From: an uncultured Clostridia bacterium
GTDB lineage: Bacteria > Bacillota > Clostridia > Oscillospirales > Butyricicoccaceae
DNA length: 8,058 nt
Direction: 5' to 3'
NCBI GenBank assembly: GCA_945486175.1
Contig: CALYTA010000034.1
Coordinates: 1 to 8,058 of the forward strand
Of this stretch, positions 1 through 6,300 are shown piece after piece (the stretch's first letter is position 1; each line of letters begins with the position of its first letter). The notes under the pieces are model-generated. The model was not told where the DNA came from. It saw only the letters and a list, made by a program, of their open reading frames with translations, and did no database searches. Both the position numbers and the translations under genes were made by a program.

Positions 1-1878
1 GCGGACAACATCCTGTCGCACCAGCACCTTGTGCGCGGTGATGTCGATCTGGAAATTGCCCGCGCGCCGCATGTTGTCACCCGCCACTATTCTACGCCGT
101 GGACCGAGCACGCCTTCCTCGAGCCGGAATGCGCTGTTGCTGTCGCGGATAAGGAAACCGGCGAATGTACGATTTACTCGACAGACCAAGGCGTTTACGC
201 GACCCAGCACGAATGCTGCAACATCATGGGCGTGAAGCCGGACCAGATGCACGTGGTCAACATGCTGGTTGGCGGCGGCTTCGGCGGCAAGGAGGATCTG
301 ACCGTACAGCATTACGCCTGCATCATGGCATGGCACACCGGCAGGCCGGTCAAAATGCGCCTGTCCCGCCAGGAATCGCTCATGATCCACCCGAAGCGCC
401 ATTCGATGGAAATCGACATGACGACCGCCTGTGACGACAACGGCTACATCAAGGCAGTCAAGGCGACTGTCATTTCGGATACCGGCGCATATGCGTCGCT
501 GGGCGCACCGGTTTTGCAGCGCGCCTGCACCCATGCCGCCGGACCGTATAACTTCCAGAATATCGACATCGACGGCATCGCCGTCTACACCAACAACCCG
601 CCCGCGGGCGCATTCCGCGGCTTCGGCGTCACGCAGACCTGCTTCGCGTCCGAAAGCAACCTCAACCTGCTGGCGGAAATGGTCGGCATCACGCCGTGGG
701 AAATCCGCTTCCGCAATGCCATCCGCCCCGGACAGGTGCTGCCGAACAATCAGGTTGCCTTCCCCGGCACCGCGCTCGCGGAAACACTGCTTGCGGTGAA
801 GGATGTCTTTAACGCGAACCGCGGGCATGTCGGCATCGCCTGCTGCATGAAAAACGCGGGCACAGGCGTCGGTCTCGCCGACTGGGGTCGCTGCCGGCTC
901 ACGATTGAGGACGGCAAGGTTTACATCCGTTCGGGTGCCAGCTGCATCGGGCAGGGACTCGGTACCGTGCTGACAATGATCGCCATCGAGTGCACCCATC
1001 TGGACGAAAGCCAGATTGTCTATGTCCCGGCAGAGACAATCAACGCGCCGGACTCCGGTGTCACCTCCGGCTCGCGCCAGACACTTGTCACGGGCGAAGC
1101 ACTGCGCCGCGCCTGCGAGCTGCTCAACCGCGACCTCAAGAACTACCGCTCGCTGAAGGCACTGAATGGCAGGGAATACCTCGGCACCTATCTCGCCAAG
1201 ACCGACAAAATGGGCTCGATCAAGAAAAACCCGGTTTCTCATGTCGGCTACGGCTACGCAACCCAACTCGCGGTCGTCGACCCGGAAACGCGCCGTATTT
1301 CGCAGATTTATGCCGCGCACGATGTCGGCCGCGCCATCAACCCGCTCAATGTCGAGGGACAGATTGAGGGCGGCGTGCTGATGGGCATGGGCTACGCCAT
1401 GCAGGAACGGTTCCCGCTGGAAAACGGCATTCCGAAGGTCAAATATGGTTCGCTGCGCGTGCCGCGCTCACTCGAAGCGCCGGAAATCATTCCGATTATT
1501 GTCGAGCAGAACAAGGAAACACTTGCGCTCGGCGCCGTGGGCTGCGGTGAAATCACCTCCATTCCGACCGCTCCGGCAATTGCAGGCGCATATTATGCGC
1601 TGGACAAAACCTTCCGCACTTCCCTGCCGCTGGAAAACACACCGTATGCGCCAAAGGAAAAGCTGCCGTATCCCGCGCTTGTCCCGCAGGATGGTGATAT
1701 TGCCTTCGATCCGGAAACCTGCATTTTCTGCGGCATGTGCATGCGAAACTGCCCGGCAGAAGCAATTTCCGTCAGCCGCGCGGACAAGGCATGGACCATT
1801 GATCCGGATGCCTGCCTGCACTGCGGTATGTGCATACAGAATTGCCCGAAAAAATCCCTCTCATTTTTCCGCAAATAA
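1..1878 (+). CDS. xdh: Selenium-dependent xanthine dehydrogenase-like molybdenum hydroxylase, C-terminal part, with ferredoxin tail (5' partial)
   Basis: The reading frame is open from the window edge; 625 residues are visible and the N-terminus is missing. Family members hydroxylate purines (hypoxanthine/xanthine) in the cytoplasm using molybdopterin cofactor. Visible molybdopterin motifs are GGGFGGKE (271-294), FRGFG (613-627), GQG (949-957) and DSGVTSGSR (1051-1077). The catalytic glutamate lies in GCGEITSIPTAP (Glu codon 1549-1551). That last stretch and the HPKRH segment resemble, from memory, the selenium-dependent XDH family (TIGR03311, Enterococcus faecalis type) more than ordinary XdhA. 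In that family a labile selenium ligand on Mo is established; no selenocysteine codon is needed and none is seen. After the Mo domain come two CxxCxxCxxxCP motifs (1720-1755 and 1813-1848), a 2[4Fe-4S] ferredoxin domain. The expected N-terminal [2Fe-2S] domain would lie outside the window. The gene is followed 25 bases later by ygfK. Alternative: another SDMH hydroxylase such as XdhD. The family is secure, the exact substrate is not. Confidence 0.88.
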   Translation, partial: ADNILSHQHLVRGDVDLEIARAPHVVTRHYSTPWTEHAFLEPECAVAVADKETGECTIYSTDQGVYATQHECCNIMGVKPDQMHVVNMLVGGGFGGKEDLTVQHYACIMAWHTGRPVKMRLSRQESLMIHPKRHSMEIDMTTACDDNGYIKAVKATVISDTGAYASLGAPVLQRACTHAAGPYNFQNIDIDGIAVYTNNPPAGAFRGFGVTQTCFASESNLNLLAEMVGITPWEIRFRNAIRPGQVLPNNQVAFPGTALAETLLAVKDVFNANRGHVGIACCMKNAGTGVGLADWGRCRLTIEDGKVYIRSGASCIGQGLGTVLTMIAIECTHLDESQIVYVPAETINAPDSGVTSGSRQTLVTGEALRRACELLNRDLKNYRSLKALNGREYLGTYLAKTDKMGSIKKNPVSHVGYGYATQLAVVDPETRRISQIYAAHDVGRAINPLNVEGQIEGGVLMGMGYAMQERFPLENGIPKVKYGSLRVPRSLEAPEIIPIIVEQNKETLALGAVGCGEITSIPTAPAIAGAYYALDKTFRTSLPLENTPYAPKEKLPYPALVPQDGDIAFDPETCIFCGMCMRNCPAEAISVSRADKAWTIDPDACLHCGMCIQNCPKKSLSFFRK

Positions 1879-1886
1879 CCACGTCC

Positions 1887-1894
1887 AAAGGAGG
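1887..1894 (+). promoter_or_regulatory. Strong ribosome binding site of ygfK
   Basis: AAAGGAGG ends 9 bases before ATG 1904. It lies in the 25-base gap after the xdh stop. No promoter is visible in the gap, so ygfK is expected to be co-transcribed with xdh. The site also decides the start: the next in-frame ATG (1916) is too far away. Confidence 0.85.
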
Positions 1895-1903
1895 CGTATC
1901 GAT

Positions 1904-3544
1904 ATGAGCATTGAAATGAAGCCGATTCCGTTTCGAGCGCTGCTCGACCAGGCATTAAAGGAATACCGATTCAAGGGGACGATGTTCGGCGTGCCTGCCA
2001 CCTCCATCATTGTCTTCCGCAACTATGCGCCGCTGTTCGGCAAGACGCTGAACAGCCCTGTCGGCCCGGCAGCCGGCCCGCACACCCAGCTTGCACAAAA
2101 CCTCATTGCGGCGTATGTCGCAGGCGGACGCTTTTTCGAGCTGAAAACCGTGCAGGTGCTGTGGGGGGAGCAGCTCGGCATCCAGCGCCCATGCATCTAT
2201 GTGCGCGATGAGGCGTACAACACCGAATGGTCGACCGAGCTCAGCCCGGAGCAGGCCGCAGCCGAATACATCAAGGCATGGATTGCCATCAAGCTTCTGC
2301 TGAAGGAGTTCCGGCTCGGTGAACCGGACGCCTTTGTTTTCAACATGTCGGTCGGCTATGACCTCGAAGGCATCAAAAGCCCGTCGGTCGATGCGTTCAT
2401 TGAGACCATGAAGGACGCCTCATCCTCCCCTGTCTGGAAGGAATGCATCGCGGAAGCGAAGGACATGATTTTCGATGTGGTGGATGAGGATTATATCGAT
2501 TCCATTTCCCCGCATATCAGCAACAACGTCACGATTTCCACGATGCACGGCTGTCCGCCGGAGCAGATTCAGGCAATTGCCGAATACATGATGCGGGAAA
2601 AAGGGCTGCACACCTATGTCAAGTGCAATCCGACGCTGATCGGCTACGAAAAGGCACGCGAGCTGCTGGACGGCCTGGGCTATACCGATGTGGAGTTCGG
2701 CCGCGAACACTTTGAGCACGACATGCAGCTGCCGGACGCAATCAAGATGATCGGGCATCTGTTGGAAGTCGCGGAATCGCTCGACCTGCGCTTTGGCGTC
2801 AAGCTGACCAACACCTTCCCTGTCAAAATCGCACATGGCGAAATGCCGGGCACGGACATGTACATGTCCGGCAAGGCACTGTTCCCGCTGTCCATGCACA
2901 CGGCGGCGCTGCTGTCCGAAGCATTTGAAGGCTGCCTGCCGATTTCCTATTCCGGCGGCGCGGACATGGAGAACATCGACAAGATTTATTCCACCGGCAT
3001 TTATCCCATCACAGTTGCCACCGTCCTGCTCAAGCCGCAGGGCTACAAAAACCTGCGCAAGCTGGTGGAAAAGTGCGCGAACATCAAACCGGACTTTTAC
3101 GGCATCGACACCGCGCGTGTCCGCGACCTGGCGGAGCGCAGCACGGCAGACGACCACCTGCGCCGCAAGCCGCGCAAAATCGCCGCCGGACAGACCCCGC
3201 CATTCGCCTGCGGCCGCTGTACGACCTGTGTCGATGTGTGTCCAAACCGCGCGAATTACTTTGTCGACACGCTGGAGAAAAAGGTTATCCATCTGGACGG
3301 CCCGTGCAACGATTGCGGCAACTGTGCGAGCCTGTGCCCGTTCGGCTTCACGCCGTATGCGGACAAATTCGTGCTGTATCCCGACGTGGAAACGCTCAAG
3401 CAGAGCGAGCGCGATGGCTTCGCCATCACCGGCAGCGGCTATTTTGTCCGCTACGCGGGCACGCTGGGCGCCGATACCGGCAGCCTGCCCGCCGAGGTGA
3501 CCGAGCTGATGGACGCTGTCCGCGCGATGCATCTCGCCACGTAA
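1904..3544 (+). CDS. ygfK: YgfK-type flavin/iron-sulfur oxidoreductase subunit, compact form without the GltD-like module
   Basis: The protein has 546 residues. Residues 1 to about 415 match YgfK's DHOD/PreA-like barrel, recognisable from MKPIPF, the VGPAAGPHTQLAQN block, FNMSVGYDLEGIK, STMHGCPPEQI, GVKLTNT and LPISYSGGA. FMN binding is inferred from the fold. The C-terminus has two CxxCxxCxxxCP motifs (Cys436/439/442/446 and 468/471/474/478), i.e. 2[4Fe-4S]. E. coli YgfK is about 1030 residues, with a glutamate-synthase-small-subunit-like FAD/NAD(P) domain between these parts. Here the barrel runs into the clusters through a linker of about 20 residues, so that domain is absent. YgfK was named a putative selenate reductase subunit, but its gene usually sits in anaerobic purine/urate clusters with selenium-Moco hydroxylases and SsnA, as it does here. 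The likely role is to move electrons to or from a purine-derived ring or the upstream dehydrogenase; this is inference. The family assignment is firm. Confidence 0.9.
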   Translation: MSIEMKPIPFRALLDQALKEYRFKGTMFGVPATSIIVFRNYAPLFGKTLNSPVGPAAGPHTQLAQNLIAAYVAGGRFFELKTVQVLWGEQLGIQRPCIYVRDEAYNTEWSTELSPEQAAAEYIKAWIAIKLLLKEFRLGEPDAFVFNMSVGYDLEGIKSPSVDAFIETMKDASSSPVWKECIAEAKDMIFDVVDEDYIDSISPHISNNVTISTMHGCPPEQIQAIAEYMMREKGLHTYVKCNPTLIGYEKARELLDGLGYTDVEFGREHFEHDMQLPDAIKMIGHLLEVAESLDLRFGVKLTNTFPVKIAHGEMPGTDMYMSGKALFPLSMHTAALLSEAFEGCLPISYSGGADMENIDKIYSTGIYPITVATVLLKPQGYKNLRKLVEKCANIKPDFYGIDTARVRDLAERSTADDHLRRKPRKIAAGQTPPFACGRCTTCVDVCPNRANYFVDTLEKKVIHLDGPCNDCGNCASLCPFGFTPYADKFVLYPDVETLKQSERDGFAITGSGYFVRYAGTLGADTGSLPAEVTELMDAVRAMHLAT

Positions 3545-3555
3545 TCCGGACACAG

Positions 3556-3595
3556 AAAAAAGCAGACGCTTTGACAAGCGTCTGCTTTTTCTTTT
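3556..3595. terminator. Bidirectional terminator shared by ygfK and the DUF134-NifX gene
   Basis: A perfect 11-bp stem (AGCAGACGCTT 3561-3571, loop TGAC, AAGCGTCTGCT 3576-3586) is flanked by an A-run on the left and a T-rich tract (TTTTTCTTTT, with the stem's last T) on the right. Read from either strand it is a hairpin followed by U residues. It lies 11 bases after the ygfK stop and just past the stop of the convergent minus-strand gene (3602). Confidence 0.92.
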
Positions 3596-3601
3596 GTAAT
3601 C

Positions 3602-4381
3602 TCAGCAGTGGCCGCCGCAGGTTCCCCGGCTGCCGCACGAGCCGCAGGAATGGCCCTCGCCGTGGTCGTGGTGGTCGCAGGTCACATCCGGATTGGGTGC
3701 GAGCATGCCCGCCAGCAGTGCGCCGACCTGAAGGTCTGCCTCACCATACGCTCCGGCAAATACCGCAATGCCCGCATCCATCAGCGCTGTGCGCGCGCCG
3801 GCGCCGATGCCGCCGCAGACCAGGATGCCGACACCCTGCTTCTTCAAAAATTCCGCAAGCGCGCCGTGGCCGCTGCCGTCGGTGTCGACGACCTCCATAT
3901 TGGTGATGCGGTCATTCTCGACCGTGTAAATCTTAAACTGCTCGGTGTGGCCGAAATGCTGGAAAATCTGTCCGTTTTCATAGGTTGCTGCAATCTTCAT
4001 GCTGTTCTCTCCTTTGTCAGCGCGGAATTCCGCGATATGGTCGATATGCCCGCAGCACGCGGCATTGTGCCCGCAGCAGCCCGGCTCGCTGCGCCGGCAC
4101 AGGGCATAGTTGCCGCCCGAAACCACGAGCTGCCTGCCGTTGACCAGCGCATCCGCTGTCTTGCGGCGCGCGCGCGTCCAGATGCCTGCGACCGTCGCGC
4201 GGGCAATGCCCATCTGTGCGGCACATTCCTCCTGTGTGAGCCCCTCGAGATCGATCAGGCGGATGGTCTCATATTCATCCACCGTCATCGTGACCTCCGG
4301 TGCATTTGCCTGTCCGGCAGGGCCGAACACCGTATGCTCCGGCAGGCCGCACACCCGGCGGCATTTTGTCGGCCGCGGCAT
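3602..4381 (-). CDS. DUF134 helix-turn-helix protein fused to a NifX/NifB-like (dinitrogenase FeMo-cofactor) domain
   Basis: The protein has 259 residues. Residues 1 to about 100 are a DUF134 domain: MPRPTKCRRVC, TVDEYETIRLIDLEGL, a sigma-70 region-4-like HTH (about 48-79) and a GGNY end. A Cys/His-rich linker follows (CRRSEPGCCGH, CCGH). From Met128 (MKIAATYENGQIFQHFGH) to the tail is a dinitrogenase iron-molybdenum cofactor biosynthesis domain (Pfam PF02579), then a metal-binding-looking tail (DHHDHGEGHSCGSCGS...CGGHC). Proteins of the second family bind or carry Fe-S/Mo clusters; DUF134 is a presumed DNA-binding domain. A metal- or cluster-sensing regulator is therefore plausible but unproven. 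An upstream ATG (4411) would add 10 residues, but GGAGGT ends 6 bases before ATG 4381, which was chosen. An internal Shine-Dalgarno and ATG sit exactly at the domain junction. The gene has its own promoter and a palindrome at its predicted start of transcription. It is convergent with ygfK. Confidence 0.85.
   Translation of the reverse strand: MPRPTKCRRVCGLPEHTVFGPAGQANAPEVTMTVDEYETIRLIDLEGLTQEECAAQMGIARATVAGIWTRARRKTADALVNGRQLVVSGGNYALCRRSEPGCCGHNAACCGHIDHIAEFRADKGENSMKIAATYENGQIFQHFGHTEQFKIYTVENDRITNMEVVDTDGSGHGALAEFLKKQGVGILVCGGIGAGARTALMDAGIAVFAGAYGEADLQVGALLAGMLAPNPDVTCDHHDHGEGHSCGSCGSRGTCGGHC
4007..4015 (-). promoter_or_regulatory. Internal Shine-Dalgarno before Met128 of the DUF134-NifX gene
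   Basis: On the minus strand AAAGGAGAG ends 6 bases before an in-frame ATG (3998-4000); its AAAGGAG core is 8 bases away. Both distances are in the usual range for initiation. The ATG begins the typical N-terminus of stand-alone NifX/NifB-like proteins (MKIAATYENGQIFQHFGH). It could make a separate 132-residue product, or be the fossil of a separate downstream gene. Confidence 0.6.
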
Positions 4382-4383
4382 AG

Positions 4384-4393
4384 CCGCACCTCC
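4384..4393 (-). promoter_or_regulatory. Ribosome binding site that sets the DUF134-NifX start
   Basis: GGAGGT on the minus strand (4388-4393) is followed by GCGGCT and then the ATG of MPRPTK. The upstream ATG at 4409-4411 has no such site and lies inside the 12-bp palindrome, so the shorter start is preferred. Confidence 0.8.
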
Positions 4394-4398
4394 ATTTC

Positions 4399-4410
4399 TG
4401 ACATATGTCA
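4399..4410. promoter_or_regulatory. 12-bp palindrome, candidate operator of the DUF134-NifX gene
   Basis: TGACATATGTCA is a perfect palindrome. It lies between the predicted transcription start (about 4418) and the ribosome site (4393-4388), where a bound protein would block initiation or early elongation. The gene just downstream encodes a predicted HTH protein, so self-repression is the simplest reading. The binding partner is inference. Confidence 0.5.
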
Positions 4411-4424
4411 TTTATTTCCCTCTC

Positions 4425-4453
4425 AGCATAAGCCTTTTTCCCGCCGATGTCAA
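4425..4453 (-). promoter_or_regulatory. Housekeeping-type promoter of the DUF134-NifX gene
   Basis: On the minus strand a perfect -35 TTGACA (4448-4453) is followed by a 17-base spacer and -10 TATGCT (4425-4430). It predicts transcription from about 4418 and a leader of roughly 37 bases. Confidence 0.82.
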
Positions 4454-4476
4454 TGTATTTCCGGCGCAAAAAGGGC

Positions 4477-4509
4477 AAAAAAATCCGCCCCACTGCTGGA
4501 AGGGCGGAT
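4477..4509 (-). terminator. Terminator of the phospholipase C-like gene
   Basis: An 8-bp stem (ATCCGCCC 4483-4490 with GGGCGGAT 4502-4509) and an 11-base loop are followed on the minus strand by a seven-T run (4483-4477, whose first base closes the stem). It begins 9 bases after the stop at 4519. Confidence 0.85.
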
Positions 4510-4518
4510 ACAGGCTTG

Positions 4519-5142
4519 TTACGCCGGCTGCGCAATCGGTGCCGATGCTCCAAAGGGAAGATCTGCAAAGACATTGCAGGTGATGCGGATCATCGACATC
4601 ACTACAGTAGTGAGAATGCGGCAGATGTGGAATACATCATCGCTGATGCTGTGCTGCGGCTGTGCGACATAGCTCCGGTGCTGTTCAGAAATGGAAGCGA
4701 TCAGGGCTTCCGGTGTCTGCGGGATGTCCGCCAACAGGGGCTTGACCCAGCCGTCAAACTTGGTCTCGTCAATTCGTTTGGAAATCGTCAGACTTGTGCG
4801 TTTTTCGTATACATAATGTGCGAACAATCCATGCTCGTAGATATCATCGTTATGCGGAAAGCTAAAGAAATCTGTAATATAATGGCAGATCACACCGAGC
4901 TCCTCGCTGAGCCTGGCGCCATTGGTTTCACTGATGCAGAATCTGGATGCAAAATCGCGGATGCGCTGCATCACTTCTTCAAACATGAGGGACGGATAGT
5001 GCCGTTTGGTCAGATATTCGCCCTTCAGGTCGGGTTTCAAATTGCCAAAAACGAATGCTTTTCTATCGAACGAAATGCCGTCAGTCTTTTCCACGTAGTC
5101 CAGCAGGTAATGCGCCACCGTCGTATGGGACACTGAATCCAT
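4519..5142 (-). CDS. Zinc-dependent phospholipase C-like family protein
   Basis: The protein has 207 residues from the chosen start (MDSVSHTTVAHYLLDYV). It resembles the small Firmicute proteins of Pfam Zn_dep_PLPC (PF00882). Diagnostic pieces are the N-terminal His6/His11, FGNLKPD (32-38) with His48 soon after, and GVICHYITDFFSFPHN (83-98) with His87, Asp91 and His97. These residues fit the metal-binding core of that fold. No signal peptide is visible, unlike the secreted clostridial alpha-toxin class, so a cytoplasmic housekeeping or lipid-related role is possible but not shown. AGGAG ends 8 bases before ATG 5142; the other upstream ATGs (5148 and 5181) fit worse or lack a site. The gene looks less GC-rich than its neighbours. 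It is monocistronic, with its own terminator. Confidence 0.7.
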   Translation of the reverse strand: MDSVSHTTVAHYLLDYVEKTDGISFDRKAFVFGNLKPDLKGEYLTKRHYPSLMFEEVMQRIRDFASRFCISETNGARLSEELGVICHYITDFFSFPHNDDIYEHGLFAHYVYEKRTSLTISKRIDETKFDGWVKPLLADIPQTPEALIASISEQHRSYVAQPQHSISDDVFHICRILTTVVMSMIRITCNVFADLPFGASAPIAQPA

Positions 5143-5150
5143 CGGCATCA

Positions 5151-5155
5151 CTCCT
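5151..5155 (-). promoter_or_regulatory. Ribosome binding site that sets the start of the phospholipase C-like gene
   Basis: AGGAG on the minus strand lies 8 bases before ATG 5142 and only 2 bases before ATG 5148, so translation most likely starts at 5142. Confidence 0.65.
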
Positions 5156-5171
5156 CTCTTTTGTTGTTTCC

Positions 5172-5200
5172 AGTGTACCACACTCGCCGTCCAATGAAAA
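5172..5200 (-). promoter_or_regulatory. Possible promoter of the phospholipase C-like gene
   Basis: On the minus strand -10 TACACT (5172-5177) has TTTTCA 17 bases upstream (5195-5200). A better -35 hexamer, TTGACG (5201-5206), is 23 bases away, which is too far. Weak match; the position upstream of the gene is right. Confidence 0.35.
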
Positions 5201-5256
5201 CGTCAAAACGGTGAATTGTTTGTAAAGTTTTTCGTTAGGTTCTTCATTTTTTCACC

Positions 5257-5303
5257 AAAAAAGCCTCAGATTTCCACATTTATGGATAAAATCTGAGGCT
5301 TTT
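5257..5303 (-). terminator. Terminator of the radical SAM gene
   Basis: A perfect 15-bp stem (AAAAGCCTCAGATTT 5259-5273 with its complement 5289-5303) surrounds a 15-base loop. On the minus strand it ends in a run of six T (5262-5257). It lies 33 bases after the stop at 5337. T residues also follow on the plus side, so it may work both ways. Confidence 0.88.
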
Positions 5304-5336
5304 CAAAATTTTACTGTTTTGTACACAAAGCCGGCG

Positions 5337-6206
5337 TCACAGCGCGCGGTAATATTCGCTCTTGTAGCCCAGCTCGCCATCCAGTGCGCGGCGCAGCGTA
5401 TTGCACAGCGCTTCGCGGTCGCGGTTGAGCGTGCCCTTGAGTGAGAGGTAATTGGACGCATGGTTGGAGCGGAAAATACTGCCCTCGCTGTCGATGTGTT
5501 CGAGCATCAGCAGCGTCTCCTGTGCCACCTGCGGCGCGGTCAGCAGCTGGAATTTTCCGGCTTCCCATTCCTTCTGCAATGGCGTGCCGCCCTCAAACAT
5601 CAGTGTCAGCAGGCCGATATAATCCGGCTTCATGCGGGTAAACGCGTCCGCTGTGCCCAGCGCATGCTCGCGCCACAGCTCCGTTCCGCCGAGGCCGTTG
5701 ATCGCTGTGACCGACAGCTTCATGCCTGCGTCCTTGATCATCTGCCCGGCGCGCACGATTTCATCCACCGTCACGCCCTTGTTGACATGCGTCAGCACAT
5801 CGTCACAGCCGGATTCCAGACCGAGATAGATCATCTTCAGGCCGAGTGAACGCAGCAGTGCGAGCTGCTCCGGCGTCTTGGTCAGGATGCTCTTGGGCGA
5901 GCCGTAGCTGGTCACGCGCGTGCACTCCGGGATGGTGTCGCGGATATGCTGCAAAATAATCGCGAGATCCTCCGTGCGGCGCATCAGCGCGTCGCCGTCG
6001 GCGAGGAAAATGCGTTCGATGTGGCTGTATGCGCGGCGCGCCAGAATGAAATCCTCCAGCACATCCTCCAGCTTGCGCAGATGGAACTGCTTTTCCTTGT
6101 ACATATCACAGAATGTGCACCCGTTGTGGCTGCACCCGATGGTCACCTGCACGATCAGGCTGTAGGCTTCACTCGGCGGACGAAATACGCGGCCTTCATA
6201 TCTCAT
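5337..6206 (-). CDS. Radical SAM protein of unknown function
   Basis: The protein has 289 residues. Radical SAM enzymes use a [4Fe-4S] cluster to cleave S-adenosylmethionine and start radical chemistry. The cluster motif is at residues 25-33, in GCSHNGCTFCDMY: Cys25-X4-Cys30-X2-Cys33, one residue longer than the canonical CX3CX2C. Later blocks fit the radical SAM barrel: FLADGDALMR, VTSYGSPKSIL, MIYLGLESGCDDVL and VTAINGLGG. No extra C-terminal cysteine cluster, B12 domain or TRAM domain is seen, so it is not a methylthiotransferase or an obvious SPASM enzyme. It resembles a family of short COG1032-like radical SAM proteins common in Clostridia whose substrate is not known to me. ATG 6206 is preceded by GAGGAG at 6218-6223, with a slightly long 11-base spacing. 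It appears to be transcribed alone, since terminators lie on both sides. Confidence 0.85.
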   Translation of the reverse strand: MRYEGRVFRPPSEAYSLIVQVTIGCSHNGCTFCDMYKEKQFHLRKLEDVLEDFILARRAYSHIERIFLADGDALMRRTEDLAIILQHIRDTIPECTRVTSYGSPKSILTKTPEQLALLRSLGLKMIYLGLESGCDDVLTHVNKGVTVDEIVRAGQMIKDAGMKLSVTAINGLGGTELWREHALGTADAFTRMKPDYIGLLTLMFEGGTPLQKEWEAGKFQLLTAPQVAQETLLMLEHIDSEGSIFRSNHASNYLSLKGTLNRDREALCNTLRRALDGELGYKSEYYRAL

Positions 6207-6245
6207 AGGTATTCTTGCTCCTCAGGGAAAAATATATTTTTGCAC

Positions 6246-6284
6246 AAAAAGCAGGCGGAGCGCCGCGCATGCGTGCCCCGCCCG
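6246..6284 (-). terminator. Terminator of the small acidic protein gene
   Basis: On the minus strand a 10-bp stem with two G-U pairs (6284-6275 with 6261-6252) is followed one base later by five T (6250-6246). The loop contains the self-complementary CGCATGCG. It begins 16 bases after the stop at 6301 and separates this gene from the radical SAM gene. Confidence 0.7.
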
Positions 6285-6300
6285 GATTTGTTTACGGGAA

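Noticed and set aside
1..1878. Selenocysteine insertion in the selenium-dependent dehydrogenase
   Set aside because: There is no in-frame TGA in the visible part. In this family selenium is a ligand of the Mo cofactor, not an amino acid.
1445..1903. Possible upstream extension of ygfK overlapping xdh in another frame
   Set aside because: The extension has Arg/Ser/Cys-rich shadow composition. The strong ribosome site before ATG 1904 and the MxPIPF start of YgfK proteins mark the true start.
2420..3577. 385-codon minus-strand open frame opposite ygfK
   Set aside because: It is a mirror of the high-GC third positions of ygfK, runs across the terminator, has no ribosome site and shows no recognisable protein features.
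3608..4672. 354-codon plus-strand open frame opposite the DUF134-NifX gene
   Set aside because: It crosses that gene's promoter, operator and start and the next gene's terminator. The minus strand encodes clear domains, so this is a shadow.
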